A stretch of DNA of 64,000 nt from Siderastrea siderea (lineage: Eukaryota > Cnidaria > Anthozoa > Scleractinia > Rhizangiidae): positions 43,648,186 through 43,712,185 of the forward strand of contig OZ034968.1 in assembly GCA_964030785.1 (NCBI GenBank), read 5' to 3'. Below, piece by piece: positions 12,301 through 20,702 of this stretch (positions are counted from its first letter, which is position 1; every line of letters begins with the position of its first letter). The translations under genes were made by a program, and so were the position numbers. The notes under the pieces were generated by a model. That model was not told where the DNA came from and made no database searches. It saw only the letters and a program-made list of their open reading frames with translations.

Positions 12301-12952
12301 AAAATTTATCGTGAGAAAAAAACATGATTTGTGAATTTTTAACTTAATCTTTGGTTTCAAGTATAGTGTACTGAGGTGACAGATGAATTTGGTTTCTAGT
12401 TATTCGTGAAACAGGATCATGACCCCCCTCTGCTACCCTCAGCAAGCTGGGGGTGTGCCTTTTCTTGCTTAAAACCACCATTGAGTTTAGTTGGAAAAGA
12501 AACTTGCTAAATATAGACCAGCAAGATGCAAATAACAAAATTAAAAAAATATAGCAAGGTATCATCTCACAGGTAACGTGACATCTGTACATCATAGGTA
12601 GTGACTAAAGAAGTAGTGACTGATAGTTATAGGTTGGCATGTAACACACGTGCAAAGGCAAGTAGCTTAATAAAGTGACAAGTAAGGGATTTTTATTTAT
12701 ATCACCGCAAACCTGAATCTTTGTAAAAGCGTACAACCGTTGTCGAAATAGTCGTACCTTGTTTTTGCAGGAAATCACTTGGTTTGAAATCATAAATGAC
12801 TCAACCATTTCCACGACATCATCCTCCGCGATGTCCAAAAACTTTGCCAAACACCGATAAAAGCAGCGATTTTGTACAGTAGGCGGATCATAGTAAAGAG
12901 TGAGGCCTCTTTTGTTGGCTTCCACCAAGCACTGAACTCGTCTATTTGTCAT
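9312..12952 (-). CDS. OTU-type cysteine protease carried by the MULE, 7 coding exons
   Basis: Coding exons (minus): 12952-12758, 11567-11379, 11239-11116, 10805-10711, 10223-10047, 9804-9622, 9452-9312. All donors and acceptors are canonical and all phases agree, giving 1104 bases, or 367 residues plus TGA, with no disruption. A 5' exon ending at a GTAAGT donor (13085) is probably untranslated. The N-terminal half fits the OTU deubiquitinase fold: Asp22, nucleophile Cys30 in NRCFYRC, a helical region ending SWLQAVEALRNEM, and His152 in YTGDHYMLL. The C-terminal half is acidic then very basic (KARAGKRKRQ, RPTKKTKVDK), so nuclear targeting or DNA contact is plausible. OTU genes on transposons are thought to process polyproteins or counter host ubiquitin control; that role is an inference here. 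Intactness contrasts with the frameshifted transposase. Confidence 0.85.
9544..9563. repeat. Poly-C tract in an OTU intron
   Basis: An almost pure C run lies in the last intron of the OTU gene (poly-G on the coding strand). It is likely to be length-variable and error-prone. Confidence 0.85.
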
Positions 12953-13235
12953 CTGTTTAGCATGTAAATGATATTCAGCTGTTAAGCTTTCATGTTTGTA
13001 TGCAAATGTTTTCATAAATAAAACATAATATCACAACCTTTTGTTACAAGTTGTAATGAACATAATCTGATAAAAATCACTTACCTTCACAAAAGGATGA
13101 CAACGATTAAGGTCGATTGATGGAAAAAACTCTCCTCCTGATGATCGAAAGTTGTGCTTGCACGCGAACGAACAGCAAATAGAACGAGAAAAGAGAACTG
13201 GGAACGAGTTGTTAGTAACTCGCGTGTTTTTCACG

Positions 13236-13324
13236 TGCCTCGCGTGTTTTCAGATGCCTCGCATGCCTCGCACGTCTGCCTCGCATGCCTCGCTGGCTCG
13301 CTGGCTCGCACATTGTGCACCCCC
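13236..13324 (-). repeat. Right TIR of the MULE
   Basis: On the minus strand it begins GGGGGTGCACAATG and then matches the left TIR, with a few substitutions and a short indel. Confidence 0.9.
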
Positions 13325-14552
13325 AACCTTCAATGCGTTGATTAGCTGGAGATGAACAATATCTGTGAGATTTCTCACCAGCTAGTTCATCCTGGTCTTC
13401 AGCACGAAAAGTACACTGCATGGCAGCAGCAATCCCATTTTCTGTGCCACAGCCAGACACAAGCAGCAAAGGGCATCCACCAAGTTCCTTCACTTGGTTC
13501 AAGTAGAAGGAGGCTGGTACTTTTGGGTCATTGTTAGAATGGACTACTTTTAACCATAACATCCTGCCACTAAATCCGTCCACAGCACCGTGGATGGGGA
13601 ACCCATAAGGTTTCAGCTTATCATAGCCTGTGAAAGGATGAATTGGTAATAATAATCATTGAGAAATTGTATATAAAAAATCAAAATCTAGACCAAAACC
13701 ATGCCAACTACTCAGTAGCAGCACAAGAAATGGCATATATCTTCAGCCTGTCTTACATATAGCAGGTGAAGGCTGGAGGTGACCTTGTTTCGGTGACACA
13801 AGCCTCTTGTTTCTTCTGTAAATGTGTGCTAGCTATTAACCATAAAAACAAAATGATTTACATAAGAAAAGCAGTGAGGTAGGTATCAAAACAGGATCAT
13901 CTCCAGCCTTGTTGCCATTCATAAGCTAGGTTCAGTTTACTGAGCACACAACTGTGAAATGGATTTCCTACTTCAGCGAAAAAGGATACTTACCATCCAT
14001 GTGCCACGAGGCATTTGTTCCTTTAGAAGTAAACGTTCGTCTCTTTAACCGTCGTACGCGTGACCTCCTCTCTTCTACACCAACAGGATCGATTTCCGCC
14101 ATAATAGTCGCTACCAGGTTACGGGGTACATGTATGTGATGTCTCAGTCTCAAGGCGTGACAAATACTATGATAGCCTGATAAGCTTCCAGGGCCATTCA
14201 TTTCTTCACGGATGGCTTCTCGTAGTTTAGAATCATCTATTAGCTTGCCATTGCCTTTCCTCCTCAACCCTAGAGATTTAAGACGCCTCTTCAGTATCCG
14301 TACACACATTCGAAGTCCTTCTCTTTTCTTTAGCAGACCAACAATGGCATCGTAAGGATAACCACGATGAAAATAGTGCGTTATCACATCATCAATGCTT
14401 TTTTCAGTGATACATCTATCGCAAACAGTCTCTTGAACTACACTTCTACCACGCAGGCTACAGAACATAACGGACCACAACATAAAAAAACAGCACGACC
14501 AACGGGCCTGACAAAGTGCCAGGCGCAATACCTCTCTCCGCGAGGATTCTGG

Positions 14553-14998
14553 GAACGAGGTTTCTTTTTTGTTTGCGGGGTCTCCTTTTTATTTGCGTGG
14601 CTTCTTTTTTTTTTACGTGGTTTCTTTTTTGTTTGCGTGGTTTCTGTTTTGTTTACGTGGTTTCTGTTTTGTTTGCGTGGTTTCTTTTTTGTTTGCGTGG
14701 TTTCTTTTTTATTTGCGTGGTTTTTATTTTGTGTGCGTGGTTCCCTTTTTGTTTGTGTGGTTTCTTTTTTGTTTGCCTGGTTCCTTTTTTATTTGCGTGG
14801 TTTCTTTTTTGTTTGCCTGGTTTCTTTTTTGATTTGCGTGGTTTCCTTTTTGTTTGCATGGTTTCTGTTTTGTTTGCGTGTTTTCTTTTTAGTTTGCGTG
14901 GTTTCTGTTTTGTTTGCGTTTTTTTTTATTTGCGTGTTTCGTTTTTGTTTGCGTGTTTCCTTTCTTGTTTGCGTGTTTTCTTTTTTGTTTGCAGCGTG
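14553..14998. repeat. 20-bp minisatellite (GTTTGCGTGGTTTCTTTTTT)
   Basis: About 22 tandem units of a 20-bp motif with minor variants, shortening towards the right end. ACAGAACATAAC occurs just outside both ends (about 14460 and 15016). Long frames here (alternating Phe/Val/Cys/Leu on +, Lys/Asn on -) come from the repeat. It lies immediately upstream of the integrase coding region and may be a subterminal repeat of that element. Confidence 0.9.
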
Positions 14999-15040
14999 TC
15001 CCTTGTGTTCCATCGTACAGAACATAACAAGTAATCAGTT

Positions 15041-15250
15041 TCGAAAACAAGTTGCACCGTGACTTCAAAGAGGGAAGGAACAAGAATTTTGGGAACAATC
15101 TTTTACATTTCCCAAAATTTTTCCATGGTTTATTTTACTGCCTTCGAGAGCATCAAAGTGTTCTAGATTTTGAAGCTTGGTTCTATTTTACCTAAACGTT
15201 TAATAGATGCTTTTTTAGCTTTTAAGCTGAATTTGTTGGTTCGTTTTAAA
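15041..15250. repeat. Dispersed repeat, copy 1
   Basis: Contains TTTCCCAAAATTTTT followed by an AT-rich tail with GTTCTAG and TTTTTAGC segments. A diverged relative lies at about 55890-56095 in the same orientation. Family unknown. Confidence 0.45.
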
Positions 15251-15394
15251 CTTATTTTAAGTTTTTTTGGCTCTTCCGATATTTTTAAAGGAACGTTCCC
15301 CTAGGATCAAGTGTTCCTCATTTTTGTGTTCCTATTAACCTTAAGAGGACCAGCTTTTTACAGAGTAGGAACATAGCATTCCCTGTAAGGTAAG

Positions 15395-15810
15395 ACAAGA
15401 ACATTTTGTTCCGAGTTGTCAACTGCAAGTGGAACACATTGTTCCCAATTGAGTGATTTAGGACTGTTTTGTTCCGAGTTCCTATTTGTGCATGGAACAC
15501 ATTGTTCCCAAGTTGATAAATTAGGAATGTTTTGTTCCGAGTTCCTCTTTGTGTATGGAACGCATTGTTCCCAAATTGATGTGGTAGGACTGTTTTGTTC
15601 CGAGTTCCTATTTGTGCATGGAACACGTTGTTCCTAACTTGTTAAATTAGGACTGTTTTGTTCTGAGTTCCTATTTGTGCATGGAACACATTGTCCGAAA
15701 TTAATAAAGAAAGACTGTTTTGTTCTTATTTTGCTATCTGTGAATGGAACATATTGTTCCGAAATTGGTCATTAGGAAAAGGTTTTGGACTTTTATTGTT
15801 CCGATTTTAT
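15395..15810. repeat. 63-bp minisatellite with palindromic core (left part)
   Basis: TTTTGTTCCGAGTTCCT recurs at 15404, 15467, 15530, 15593 and 15656, then degenerates at about 15718 and 15790. The period is 63 bp. Each unit also carries an inverted GGAACACATTGTTCC palindrome. The array stops at the left end of the Harbinger element and resumes on its other side. Confidence 0.9.
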
Positions 15811-16128
15811 AACCCCATTTACACTGCAGAAAAAAACGGCTAGGCAAGGATAAAAAGTGGCAAAGGTGATTTCCATTTTCGGCAAGGCAAGGATGAATTG
15901 TATCGTGTAAACAGTTTAAGCCTGCCTTGCCTCGCCGATGAATTTTTCGGTTTTGGGACCACATCCGGACGTTGTCCTTTTTTCTAAAAAATCGGCGAGG
16001 CAAGGGTGAAAAGCGGCACCTTCCTGTTTTTGGTCGTGGTGTAAACGCTCAGACGTGCTCCCCGCACTTTTCCCGATGATTGTGCGCATGCCTCAGAGAT
16101 ACAGCGCATGCTTGAAACCAGTTTCAAG

Positions 16129-17980
16129 ATGGCGACCGAGGTAAGAGGGAAGACAAGTTGGAAAACCGAAGAAGTGGAAAAATTAATCGATTTATGGGCC
16201 GAAGAAACAATACAATTCAGTATCGACAATGCAAAAACACCGAGGGAGAAAACGGCCGTATACCGCACATTACAAGTCCAACTAGAACAACAAGGTGAAG
16301 TATAAATATCTAGTGCCATCTTGGAAGCTCAGTTGTGACGAACCTATAGTTTTTTGCACTCTTTCCTTCATCATAGGCGTCAAATGTGATCTGAAGGCAA
16401 TAATAAACAAGATAAGAAAACTTCGTCAGAAGTACAAGTAAGAGTGGCAGAGCACGAGGACGAAAGTGGAAATTCTTTGATAAAATGGACCGCATCCTGG
16501 GTCACAGAGCCAACATCTCCCCACCTCGGGTCCTTGATTCAAGTGTTGACCAGACGGAAGAAGGAGAAGGTGACATGCTGGTGTCAGAAAACAGAGAAGT
16601 TGATAATGGTAATAGTAATTGTAGTTGTTACTGATTTGTTTTGTTATCTTGAACTGTATTAATGTTTGGTAGACATTGTAATTGAATTGTGTAATTGTAT
16701 GTAGACTGGACTAATTAAAGATGACAAAGCGAGTCAGTGGTTCGATTCTGGTAAACGTTATCAGGGGTATAGAGGTATCTTTGTTAAGAACCGGTTATGT
16801 ATGTCCTTTAACTCTTAGATGAAGATGACACTGGTACCGAGATTTCTGACAGTGGTAACGTTATCGAAAGCAGGTCAACACCCCCACCACAGGATGATTT
16901 ACCTGAAATACCTCATGAATCAATTGCAACAACTGATTCAAGTAGAGATGTGAAGCCATTTGTTGAGAAACCATCTGGTGTGAAAGTAAAATCCAAGAGC
17001 ATTACCAAGAAAACTAAGCTGGAGCGGTCTCTTGAGATTCTCTGTGATAAGATGGTAACTTCAGCAACTTCAGAAATGGATAGGTACTTTACTGCAAAAT
17101 GTAATAGGTGCGAAAAGCATCTTTAAGTCGTTTTCTGATTTTTCCGGCTATTGACCGAGGGCTTCTGTTGTTGTTGTTTTATTTCAAGGGCGAAGAAGTA
17201 ACAAATACCAATATGCTATCATACTATGATATCATGGTCACGTGATCAGTTAGTTCCCATAAGGACGAATATTTGTTATAGATCCCTTCCACAACACAAT
17301 GGAATTAAAATACAATGCCTAATATGGTCATAAGATTTCCACATGACCGTGTTACTATGGCAACATAATTACAAAATGAGTACATCACAGTCAACTTTGA
17401 AGTAAGCAAAAGTAAACAGCACTAAGAACCTGAAACATAACTAAATGAATCTGTTCATAATATCATGTGAGATTTGCATGTGAACAGTTGTTTTCTGTAT
17501 AATTCTCAAGTTCTATTTATTTGGGCAAAATATTCTTTATGGATCCATTGTCTTGCACAAATCAAAATACTTACTGTATGTCTAATTAGTTATTTTATTT
17601 CTCTCAGATTCTTTAAAATGGAGGAAGACCGCCACAAGGGTGAGATGGCATTGCAACTGGAGCAGGCAAAATTAGAGGCTGTAAGGCGAAGAGAGGAGAG
17701 AGAACACGAATTAGCTGTTCTTCAACTCTTAACACGCAATGCATATTTACCTGCAACAAGTATCCAGTCTACCTCAGTTGTACCTGGAGGTTACTGTCCA
17801 AGTGTAATTGATGAAACTGGTAGAAGGTCATTTGAATGGGGCCAGCATTTATGGGTGGTGCAATGGATCAAAGTTCATGTGCATCATCAGAATCAAGCTA
17901 TACTCAATTGTAATGCATTGAAATGCAAAGCTACTCTACTTCAAGTTGAGTTACCTCAGACTGTTAGTATAAAAGTGTAA
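16129..17980 (+). pseudogene. Harbinger SANT/Myb-like DNA-binding protein, frameshifted
   Basis: Exon 1 (16129-16294, or from the ATG at 16108) encodes a Myb/SANT-like trihelix start, TSWKTEEVEKLIDLW. The next exon (16377-16608) completes the third helix (INKIRKLRQKY). The frame then shifts at about 16435, and SGRARGRKWKFFDKMD continues in another frame, implying a 1- or 2-base indel. Later exons 16819-17083 (acidic/Ser-rich linker, then coiled segment) and 17608-17980 (EMALQLEQAKLEAVRRREE helix) join in phase. In Harbinger elements this protein binds the TIRs and brings the nuclease to the nucleus. The C-terminal 40 residues diverge in composition and may be read-through into non-conserved sequence. 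Confidence 0.75.
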
Positions 17981-18000
17981 AACAACTATGACAACCATTA

Positions 18001-18231
18001 AGGCTGGTTTCCATATGATCGCTACGATTGCTACGATGGCTGTGATTGCTGCAAAAAACGTTCAGCAGTCGTTGTGATCACGTGGAAACCACTCTTCAGC
18101 GATCGTTGTGAAATGCTGTGATCGCTAGGATCGCTGAAGTGTGGTTCCCGTACGATCACAACGATTGCTGAACGTTTTTCCAGCGATTGAAGTGATGGTA
18201 GCGATGGTAGCGATCATGTGGAAAGCAGCCT
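18001..18231. mobile_element. 231-bp Harbinger-type MITE
   Basis: The TIRs AGGCTGGTTTCCATATGATCGC and its near complement bound a segment made of GCGATCGTTGTGA-like palindromic repeats. A perfect TTA duplication flanks it (17998-18000 and 18232-18234). It sits between the two genes of the larger Harbinger element. Confidence 0.85.
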
Positions 18232-18883
18232 TTACTTGTTACTTATTACTTTGAAGCTGTGTGTAAGCTGGATAATTTATATTTCGGAATGTCACTCTCC
18301 AAGGAATTTTCATGGCTCATTGCATGTTGTTTCATTAATGTGATGTTTTTATTCATAGCTATCGTAAAATTTGTGTAGGGACCTTACCCAAAGATATTAC
18401 TGATAAGTAGGTTTATTGACAGAGTTTGTTCCTAGTTATCACACTTACAGTGGAAAATCTCAACATTTGTATTTTTAGATTTAATTTGTGACTCTGATAG
18501 TATGTTGTGTTTCTAACTCCAACGTAAAAGTTTAAATACCCTTCTTGATCGCTTTTTTCTAAAAATTTAGGTACTTAACAGACAACGGTAAAAAGTAATT
18601 CGAGGTTTGTTACAGTGGTGCTTCTTTTAAAACTCAACAAATTTACTCTTCTGAAATCATTTTAAGGAATTTAAAAACACCAACAGTGGTCTCATCTAAT
18701 TTCTTAGCCTCCTCTTTCAACTTGTGGGGAAGAGCGGTGCTGAAACCATTTCCTAATTTATGTCATCTGATAACCAGTTGTAAAGTTTTTCTCTAACAAA
18801 CTTGTTCTGCAGGTGAGCTTAACAAACCGCTGAAATAAAACTTTGTTAACTTGCGGTTTTGTTGAACTGTTTTATACAGTCAA

Positions 18884-20143
18884 CTAAGGGTGCAGGTTAT
18901 GAACCTGTTCCAATATTCGCTCCTCTTTGAGACATAAAAAAGGTCTTAAATGCTGAGCATCATCAGCTTCGTCAAGCACAATTGGAAGTGAATCAGGCTG
19001 AGGCAATGCAGTTGCTTCATTTATCCACGCTTCCAAAACTTCGTGAAGAATGCATGATGCAGCAATTAAATTCACTACCCCCGGCACCTCCATATCTATC
19101 CTCTTGGAAAATCTCCGAAATCTTCCCTTCCATCGCCCAAATGTGTTTTCCACTGTCATTCGAGCTCTGCTCAATCTGTAGTTAAATACTCTTTGGCTTT
19201 GGGGTGTATTGATGTTTTCCGGATATGGCTTCAAAAGCCATGGTAGCAGAGGATAAGCAGGGTCACCAAGTATGATGATAGGAACATCTTGGCCACCGAT
19301 ACGTTCCCTTGTATCTGGAAATAATCTCTTGTCGTTTCCTTTCTTATACAATTTGGAATTAGACAAGATACGGGCATCGTGTACGCTACCGGGCCATCCA
19401 ATGACAATATCCCTGAAAAGGTAATTACAGTCAACTACAGCCTGCATGACAACACTGTGGTAACCTTTTCGGTTTACGTAATCAATTTGATTTTCCTTGG
19501 GTGCAATAATAGGAATGTGTGTCCCGTCTATTGCCCCAGCGCACATTGGGAATCCCCACTTTTCTTTGTAGGATTCAAGGACAGATTCTAGCTCATCATT
19601 CGTCGGAATGTAAATGAATCTTTTCTGCAGATTCTTAATAATGGCACAACACACATCTTTGAAGCAATTACAAAGGAATGCCCTTGATACTCCAAAAAGG
19701 TTGGCAATAGTTCGATACTCGGCTGTTGAGGCCAAATAGTAGAGTATCATCGCCAGCTTCTTCCTGGCTGGAACAGCTTTGCGCATTGCAGTGTCCTGCT
19801 TTGATATTTCGCCTTCAATTTCATTGAGAATGATCGTGAACGTATCTTTCGTGACACGAAAGTTCTCGTACCATTGTTCCTGGGTGAAGTGATTGTCAGC
19901 TGTTTGAAACCAATCGTCGCTATGCAGCTTCATCCAATACATTCGGTCAGGTGGTGGGTTTAATATTAATGTTACTAAAGACATTAGGATCACCATTATT
20001 TTCCTCTTCCTTGACCGCAAGAGCCTTAACGCCCTCCCTCGTTTAGCTAGCTCGTTAATGGGTTGTTGGTTTTCTCGACGACAATTTTCTTGTTCTTTTC
20101 GCGGCATGGAGTGGAATAAACTTAACAGAACTGTGGACGCCAT
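18884..20143 (-). CDS. HARBI1-like nuclease of PIF/Harbinger
   Basis: One uninterrupted 419-residue frame, the normal length for this family (about 350-450), starting with ATG at 20143. The DDE catalytic triad is present: Asp206 in GAIDGTHIP, Asp256 in PGSVHDAR and Glu332 in TVENTFGRWKGR, with GDPAYPLLPW between them. An N-terminal helix-turn-helix-like region (KKLAMILYYLAST...TIANLFGVSR) precedes the core. The protein cuts and joins the element ends as transposase, working with the SANT/Myb partner. All motif residues are intact, but the partner gene here is frameshifted, so this copy could act only with a partner supplied by another copy. The hydrophobic segment at residues 48-62 is a curiosity, not a convincing membrane anchor. 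Confidence 0.93.
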   Translation of the reverse strand: MASTVLLSLFHSMPRKEQENCRRENQQPINELAKRGRALRLLRSRKRKIMVILMSLVTLILNPPPDRMYWMKLHSDDWFQTADNHFTQEQWYENFRVTKDTFTIILNEIEGEISKQDTAMRKAVPARKKLAMILYYLASTAEYRTIANLFGVSRAFLCNCFKDVCCAIIKNLQKRFIYIPTNDELESVLESYKEKWGFPMCAGAIDGTHIPIIAPKENQIDYVNRKGYHSVVMQAVVDCNYLFRDIVIGWPGSVHDARILSNSKLYKKGNDKRLFPDTRERIGGQDVPIIILGDPAYPLLPWLLKPYPENINTPQSQRVFNYRLSRARMTVENTFGRWKGRFRRFSKRIDMEVPGVVNLIAASCILHEVLEAWINEATALPQPDSLPIVLDEADDAQHLRPFLCLKEERILEQVHNLHP

Positions 20144-20340
20144 GTTGTGTCTAATAAGTGCGCATGCTCACCATCGTTGTTTTCATCCTTGCCTGAAACA
20201 AAACATCCTTGCCTAATACAAAAACGGTAAGCATGAAAAGTAGTGCGTGTAAACTTTCCTTGCCTCTCCAGAAAGTTACGTTACCCTAGCCAATATCCAT
20301 CCTTGCCTAGCCAATTTTTCTTAAGTGTAAATGGGGCTTA

Positions 20341-20500
20341 CATCTGTTAATGGAACATTTTGTTCCAAAAGTGGTATTTCGGAATTTTTTGTTCCGTGGT
20401 GCCATTTGCATATGGAACATAATGTTCCCAAATTGATCGGTCAGGATTAAAGTTAGGACTGTTTTGTTTCGATTTATCTATCCGTTAACGATGTATTATA
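20341..20500. repeat. 63-bp minisatellite (right part, displaced by Harbinger)
   Basis: Diverged units with GGAACATTTTGTTCC and GGAACATAATGTTCC continue the array that ends at 15810. The unit broken at 15804 (TTGTTCCGATTTTA) is completed here (CATCTGTTAATGGAAC), so the two blocks were once contiguous. Confidence 0.8.
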
Positions 20501-20702
20501 TTCCCGAATTGAAAAAGGCGCGTACAGACCTGCTTGGGCAAGTTTGGGTTGTATCTCACTGTCATGAATTTTACACAATAGTAACGAGCATGGGCAAGTA
20601 AGGGCATGTTTTGGCAAGTTGAAACGTGCACAAATTTTGTTCCCTTGTTTCGGCTAAGAGTTAAAGGCGATTGTGTTAGCCACATGTTGTTTAAAGGGAA
20701 AA
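20501..20702. other. 5' flank of the recombinase-like gene
   Basis: Holds repeated GGGCAAG motifs (about 20536, 20592, 20611) between the minisatellite and the first ATG. No gene is visible. Confidence 0.35.

Larger units (their letters stand above)
4054..13324. mobile_element. 9.27-kb Mutator-like (MULE) DNA transposon with OTU gene
   Basis: The element is bounded by about 90-bp imperfect TIRs (4054-4144 and 13236-13324) built from repeats of GCGAGGCAT and GCGAGCCA. It is flanked by a perfect 9-bp direct repeat AACCTTCAA (4045-4053 and 13325-13333). A 9-bp duplication is the Mutator signature. Removing the element and one duplication rejoins the integrase frame exactly at the IEGWWSF motif, so the insertion is unambiguous. 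It carries two minus-strand genes: a zinc-finger/MULE-like transposase with one frameshift, and a separate OTU-type cysteine protease gene with seven coding exons. Two smaller repeats have inserted inside it. Minisatellite-like TIRs recall the Rehavkus/Foldback branch of MULEs, but that sub-assignment is an inference. Confidence 0.9.
3599..14528 (-). pseudogene. IS3-like integrase (DDE) gene split by a 9.3-kb insertion
   Basis: The gene reads from about 14528 down. Exon 1 (to 13994) has an HTH_21-like region around DP-GVEERR and ends WHMDG at a GTAAGT donor. Exon 2 starts at 13627 in matching phase (GYDKLKPYGFPIHG) and carries the retroviral-type integrase core: first Asp in AVDGF, then NNDPK, GTENG and NQRIEGW with the Glu. 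The frame stops at the Mutator-like insertion (13325-13333 is one copy of the target duplication) and resumes at 4053 with EGWWSFYRINRSNWW, running to a stop at 3599. The residue expected to be the second catalytic Asp, before GTENG, is Gly (SGCGTEN), so the copy was probably dead or dying before the split. Related genes are multicopy in cnidarians, and an IS3EU-type transposase is possible. The exact start codon is not identified. Confidence 0.8.
15811..20337. mobile_element. 4.5-kb PIF/Harbinger transposon
   Basis: Both ends read CCCCATTTACAC (left 15813, right on the complement ending 20336). They continue with AGAAAAA and GGCTAGGCAAGGAT, giving TIRs of about 40 bp with mismatches, and further copies of the GGCAAGGAT motif lie nearby. 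The element encodes the two standard Harbinger proteins in opposite orientation: a SANT/Myb-like DNA-binding protein (+) and a HARBI1-like nuclease (-). TTA lies right of the right end (20338-20340) and within 2 bases of the left end (15807-15809), in keeping with the usual 3-bp TWA duplication, though the left junction is blurred. It sits inside a 63-bp minisatellite. Confidence 0.85.

Noticed and set aside
14367..15098. Long open frames on both strands (about 230 codons +, Phe/Val/Cys-rich; Lys/Asn-rich on -)
   Set aside because: They are translations of the 20-bp minisatellite; no start context, splice or domain support.
16720..16760. tRNA gene suggested by GGTTCGATTCTGG
   Set aside because: Only a B-box-like string; no cloverleaf with acceptor and anticodon stems could be drawn around it.
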